From contig VBHS01000055.1 in assembly GCA_005881295.1 (NCBI GenBank), positions 1-17,108 on the forward strand: a DNA stretch of 17,108 bases. The letters are read 5' to 3'. The notes under the pieces were generated by a model, which was not told where the DNA came from, made no database searches, and saw only the letters and a program-made list of their open reading frames with translations. Positions 14,182-17,108 of this stretch are shown one piece after another (the first letter of the stretch is position 1; each line of letters begins with the position of its first letter). Both the position numbers and the translations under genes were made by a program. Source of the DNA: Chloroflexota bacterium (GTDB taxonomy: Bacteria > Chloroflexota > Ktedonobacteria > Ktedonobacterales > Ktedonobacteraceae).

Positions 14182-14752
14182 TGGTCTTGATCTTGCCTTG
14201 AGTGATACCTATGATGTGGTGGTCCTTGATGTGATGTTGCCTGGACTTGACGGACTCGAGGTCTGCCGCCAGATGCGTGCCGAACATATTATGTCGCCGG
14301 TGCTGATGCTCACTGCGCGAGGTGCAGTTGAAGACCGTGTGACGGGTCTCAATGTGGGGGCCGATGACTACCTGACCAAGCCCTTCGCTATGGAGGAACT
14401 ACTGGCGCGCATCAACGCCTTACTCCGCCGCCGCGATCGTCGTTTTGATGAGACCCTCCGGCTTTGTGTGGGCGATCTGACGCTTGACCTGGTGCGGCAC
14501 GAAGCCCGGCGTGCCGGGCGCGTCATCGAGTTGACGGCCAAAGAGTTTGCCTTGTTGGAGTATTTGATGCGCCATCCCGGCCGGGTGCTCACGCGCACGC
14601 AAATCGTTGACGCGGTCTGGCGCTATGACCTGGAGGCTCTCTCGAATGTGGTGGATATCTACATTCACTATCTACGTGACAAGATCGACCAGGGCTTCTC
14701 GCGCCCATTAATTAAGACGGTGCGCGGCGTGGGCTACAAGATAGAAGCATAG
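14078..14752 (+). CDS. OmpR/PhoB-family response regulator
   Basis: This 224-aa regulator has a receiver domain (1-~115) and a winged-helix DNA-binding domain (~128-224). In the receiver, the acidic pair is EDE at 7-9, the phospho-acceptor is Asp51 in VVLDVMLPGLDG, Thr79 is in LMLTARG, and Lys101 is in LTKPF. The effector domain has ELTAKEFALLEYLMRHPGRV, then VDIYIHYLRDKID and the wing IKTVRGVGYKIEA. All key residues are intact. AAAAGGAATGGTG precedes the ATG. A sensor kinase gene follows 24-99 nt downstream depending on its start, but it is broken. A candidate binding site for this class of protein lies upstream at 13768-13821. The signal sensed is unknown. Confidence 0.93.
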   Translation: MHILVVEDEQRLAYLLRRVLLEERHTVDLAHDGHSGLDLALSDTYDVVVLDVMLPGLDGLEVCRQMRAEHIMSPVLMLTARGAVEDRVTGLNVGADDYLTKPFAMEELLARINALLRRRDRRFDETLRLCVGDLTLDLVRHEARRAGRVIELTAKEFALLEYLMRHPGRVLTRTQIVDAVWRYDLEALSNVVDIYIHYLRDKIDQGFSRPLIKTVRGVGYKIEA

Positions 14753-14775
14753 AGCAGCAACAAAGGAGCAGCAGC

Positions 14776-16025
14776 ATGTACAGGAGCAGATTCGCCTGGT
14801 GGCCCCTGCATCGTAGGAGGGGTCGCCTGGCACAAGAGCCAGGAGCCGCCATGTTTCAGGGGCTTCGCGTCAGCTTAACGCTCTGGTACTGTGTAGTATT
14901 GGGCGCGGCGCTGGTGCTGTTTGGCGTGGCCCTCTACTTTGGAGTCCAATACTCCCTGCTGACTCCCATTGAGAACGATGCTGCCGGACATGCCCGCGCG
15001 CACGTGGGGCAATGGCTAAGTGAATCGCCCTTCCGTGGCGCCTGCCCGTTACTTGCGCCATACGCCCCTCCAGGTCAATTTGGTGCGCCTTCTGGTCAGC
15101 CTTTTACCATGAACGAGATAGTCGTTTGTTTCGATCAGAATGGCTCTCTGCCATCATACGAAAATACTACGGGGCTTCCGTCTGCGTTTCTCAACAATAA
15201 CCTGATGAAGTCGGCCTTATCGACGGGCCGGCCCGCTACCGGTTCCTGGCGAATCGCGCGCTGGCACCGGCACGACTGGCGTGGTCAAACCAGCAGCGGT
15301 TCATTGCGGACGCCGCGCACGAGTTGCGCACGCCGCTGACGCTGCTGCGTGCTGATGCCGAGGTGCTGCTGCGCAGTCGTGAACAGCTGGCAGCAGAAGA
15401 TGCGGCGCTATTAGAGGATATCGTTGCGGAAGCGAACCATATGGGGACGCTGGCGTCCAACTTGCTGACGCTTGCCCGCCTGGACAACAGTTCTTCGCAC
15501 CAGGAGCACGAGGTGGTGGACCTCGAGGATGTAGCACACGCGGGAGCGCGTCGCATACAGGCCCTGGCAGAGCAGAGAGAGATCAGCGTTCAGGTAGAAT
15601 CCAACGAAACAGCATTGGTGATTGGCGATCCGACACTGCTCGAACAAGCGGTACTCGCGCTGCTCGACAATGCCATCAAATATAATCGCCATGGCGGTCA
15701 TGTCACGGTGCGCACGGCTGCGAAACAGGGGCAGGCGTTCCTGGAGGTCAGCGACACGGGGATCGGCATTGCTGCTGAGGATCTGCCACATTTGGGCGAA
15801 CGCTTCTATCGAGTGGACAAGGCCCGTTCGCGTGAGGCAGGAGGTACAGGCCTCGGACTATCCATTGTGCGGAGCATTGCCGTAGCTCATGGCGGCACGC
15901 TGAGCGTGACCAGCACGCCCGATCAGGGGACGACCGCCACCCTTACGCTGCCCCTGGTACATGGGAGTTTGACCGACCTCCCTGACGATACAGCAGGAAA
16001 CGTTTCTTCTCTGCTGGAAAAGTGA
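14776..16025 (+). pseudogene. sensor histidine kinase with an internal deletion and frame change
   Basis: The 5' frame gives an N-terminus with TM1 (at MFQGLRVSLTLWYCVVLGAA...) and about 110 residues of extracytoplasmic sensor up to NNNLMKSALSTGRPA. Near 15225-15245 the coding passes to another frame that reads RYRFLANRALAPARLAW, then QQRFIADAAHELRTPLTLLR (H-box), LLDNAIKYNRHGG (N-box), DTGIGIAAEDLPHLGERFYR and GGTGLGLSIV (G-boxes), to a stop at 16025. The second TM and HAMP-like region that should join them are absent, and the 5' frame ends with an unrelated Arg-rich tail at 15339. The 3' frame, open from 15201, has no ATG/GTG/TTG before the catalytic His, so a kinase with its His is not made by normal initiation. 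Two 5' starts are possible, 14776 (AAAGGAG) or 14851 (AGGAG). Confidence 0.8.
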
Positions 16026-16047
16026 GTCCACACCGGTGGAGTTCTCG

Positions 16048-16491
16048 CTAGAGACAATCATCGAGTGGTTGCGCCTGGTTGAGTTGGTCGGAAGTTATGA
16101 TAGCTTCTCTCAGATTCGCTCCACACAGATCTGATCTACTCAGATTGGCGTGTGTAAGTAGAGCGCCCCGGAGGCTCGCGTCACGAAGAGCGGCATCGCT
16201 GAGATTAGCTGAGCTCAAGTCTGCGTAACTCAAGTCTGCTCGCGCCAGGTTCGCGTCGCTGAGGTTTGCTCCCATCAGGTAAGCTCCGCTTAAATTGGCT
16301 TCCCAGAGATCCGCTTCGCTTAGATCTGCACCGCTCAAATCCGCGCGGAAGAGATTAATTCCACCAAGATTCGTTTCACTTAAATCCGCTCCACTCAGGT
16401 CAATAGCTTCATCAGGATGCTCAAGCCTGAACAGATTCCATTTATCAACAGGTTGCAGTTTAATGAATTCGAGAGTTTGCTGATTTGCCAT
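16048..16491 (-). CDS. pentapeptide-repeat protein
   Basis: The 147-aa protein starts MANQQTLEFIKLQPVDKW. From ~residue 30 to 130 it consists of about 20 consecutive A(D/N)LXX units (DLSGA, DLSET, NLGGI, NLFRA ... NLREA), which fold as a right-handed quadrilateral beta-helix of about five coils. The last turns are less regular (ALRDA, SLRGA, LLTHA). AAAGGAG lies 9 nt before the ATG at 16491; a longer frame to 16527 would overlap the palindromic repeat. No TM segment or signal peptide. Some such proteins mimic DNA and protect gyrase, but most are of unknown role, and nothing here indicates which. It lies convergent with the broken kinase, 22 bp apart. Confidence 0.85.
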   Translation of the reverse strand: MANQQTLEFIKLQPVDKWNLFRLEHPDEAIDLSGADLSETNLGGINLFRADLSGADLSEADLWEANLSGAYLMGANLSDANLARADLSYADLSSANLSDAALRDASLRGALLTHANLSRSDLCGANLREAIITSDQLNQAQPLDDCL

Positions 16492-16512
16492 TGTGCGCGG
16501 CTCCTTTCGTTT

Positions 16513-16610
16513 CAAGGGCGACCGCAAGGGTCGCCCCTACTATACATGGGCTTGCCACGCCGATCCGGTGTATAGGTGTATAGTAGGGGCGACCCTTGCG
16601 GTCGCCCTTG
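16513..16610. repeat. 34-bp-arm inverted repeat, palindromic element of the GGGCGACC family
   Basis: The left arm 16513-16546 begins CAAGGGCGACCGCAAGGGTC. The right arm 16577-16610 is its exact reverse complement and ends GGTCGCCCTTG. The loop is 30 nt. Each arm is itself nearly palindromic (GGGCGACC with GGGTCGCCC), so cruciform or nested hairpins are possible. Repeats of this GGGCGACC/GGTCGCCC type are recalled as abundant intergenic elements in several bacteria, Chloroflexota included. It could be a non-autonomous mobile element; a TATAC/GTATA edge is visible but no clear target duplication was seen. Confidence 0.85.
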
Positions 16611-17108
16611 CTCCTTGTTCCAGCGAGGTCTTCTTTGATTCACGGTACAAAGTATACGGCGTAGCTGGTGCAGCGTCAAGTATTTATAAGCTTGCTATGA
16701 AGCAAAAATATATTTTCTTTAAAAAAGATGGTATGTGAACGTTTCACACCCCTTCTAAAAGGTATCTTGAATTTGCAAAAGTGTCTTGCGGAAAGTACTT
16801 CGAAAGCATCCAGGACTCTCACGCTCAAGTCACCTTCACCCCCCATGCAGTCAATGGGAGCATCAAACCTCGGAAGCTCTCCTGCAGCATTTCTAACCTC
16901 ATCTGCTCGTACAGTTGATCTACCTCTTTCTGGGTTGCTACCCCTGCTTGACCACTGCTCCCAGTATTGTGCCCTTTGAACGAGAACGCATCTTCAGAAC
17001 ACACTATTTTTGGGTGCGCTGGCAACTGACATGAGCATGAACTGACGGATCGCATAGTGTGTTTATACTAGAGAGTCGATTGCTGGGTGCCGTATTCGGG
17101 AGAAGGAA
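16611..17108. other. 498-bp right end with no confident gene
   Basis: Composition drops in GC (for example AAAAATATATTTTCTTTAAAAAAG near 16703-16728). The longest minus frame, 16825-17055 (76 aa), has a C-terminal helix TQKEVDQLYEQMRLEMLQES that looks protein-like. Its N-terminal half looks random and no family is recognised; it may be a gene fragment. A 10-bp inverted repeat AACACACTAT/ATAGTGTGTT lies at 16998-17007 and 17054-17063. Confidence 0.5.

Noticed and set aside
16825..17055. Transposase fragment
   Set aside because: The helical C-terminus hints at a gene remnant, but no transposase motif or flanking inverted repeats of an insertion sequence can be identified.

Overview
The window is a bacterial chromosomal segment of moderate GC with genes on both strands. 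The best guess for its source is a Chloroflexota lineage, possibly Ktedonobacteria. The grounds are the mix of an MEP-pathway ispE, a tiny DUF5679-type zinc ribbon, a YflT-like stress protein, a SHOCT membrane protein, the style of the OmpR/PhoB regulator and kinase pair, and several families of long palindromic intergenic repeats. This placement is inference from recognised families; no 16S or other phylogenetic marker is present.

Layout. 1-2170 (minus strand): a run made of ispE, a 51-aa DUF5679-type protein, a zinc-ribbon/coiled-coil protein and the start of a probable family-9 glycosyltransferase. 2370-3317 (+): a TIM-barrel, glycosidase-like protein. 3370-5476 (minus): a YflT-like stress protein, a frameshifted TIM-barrel-like hypothetical and a RelE/ParE-type toxin-antitoxin pair. 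5852-7476 (+): a XerC/D recombinase followed by a purine nucleoside phosphorylase gene that has lost its middle. 7460-8134 (minus): a membrane-anchored extracytoplasmic protein. 8385-9803 (+): an M20 dipeptidase, followed by a 42-codon acyl-CoA synthetase tail remnant. 10055-11173 (+): a protein of seven ~52-residue repeats that looks like a seven-bladed beta-propeller. 11237-12228 (minus): a SHOCT membrane protein and a small Ser/Asn/Gln-rich anchored protein. 12483-16025 (+): a cardiolipin-synthase-like PLD enzyme, an OmpR-family response regulator and a broken sensor kinase. 16048-16491 (minus): a pentapeptide-repeat protein. The last ~500 bases hold a palindromic repeat and little else that can be recognised.

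Two things stand out. First, gene decay: pnp and the histidine kinase each lack an internal block and change frame across the join, a third gene has a one-base frameshift, and a fourth is reduced to its 3' tail. Either this is a decaying accessory stretch or the assembly has collapsed short segments; raw reads would decide. Second, promoter architecture: two promoters carry 11-bp-phased direct repeats ending about 9-10 bp before a -10 box, the layout expected for OmpR/PhoB-family activators. One lies upstream of the two-component system, and a related site lies upstream of the small secreted protein. Three unrelated perfect or near-perfect long inverted repeats (15, 29 and 34 bp arms) sit between genes.

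No tRNA, rRNA, CRISPR array or intact insertion sequence was recognised.
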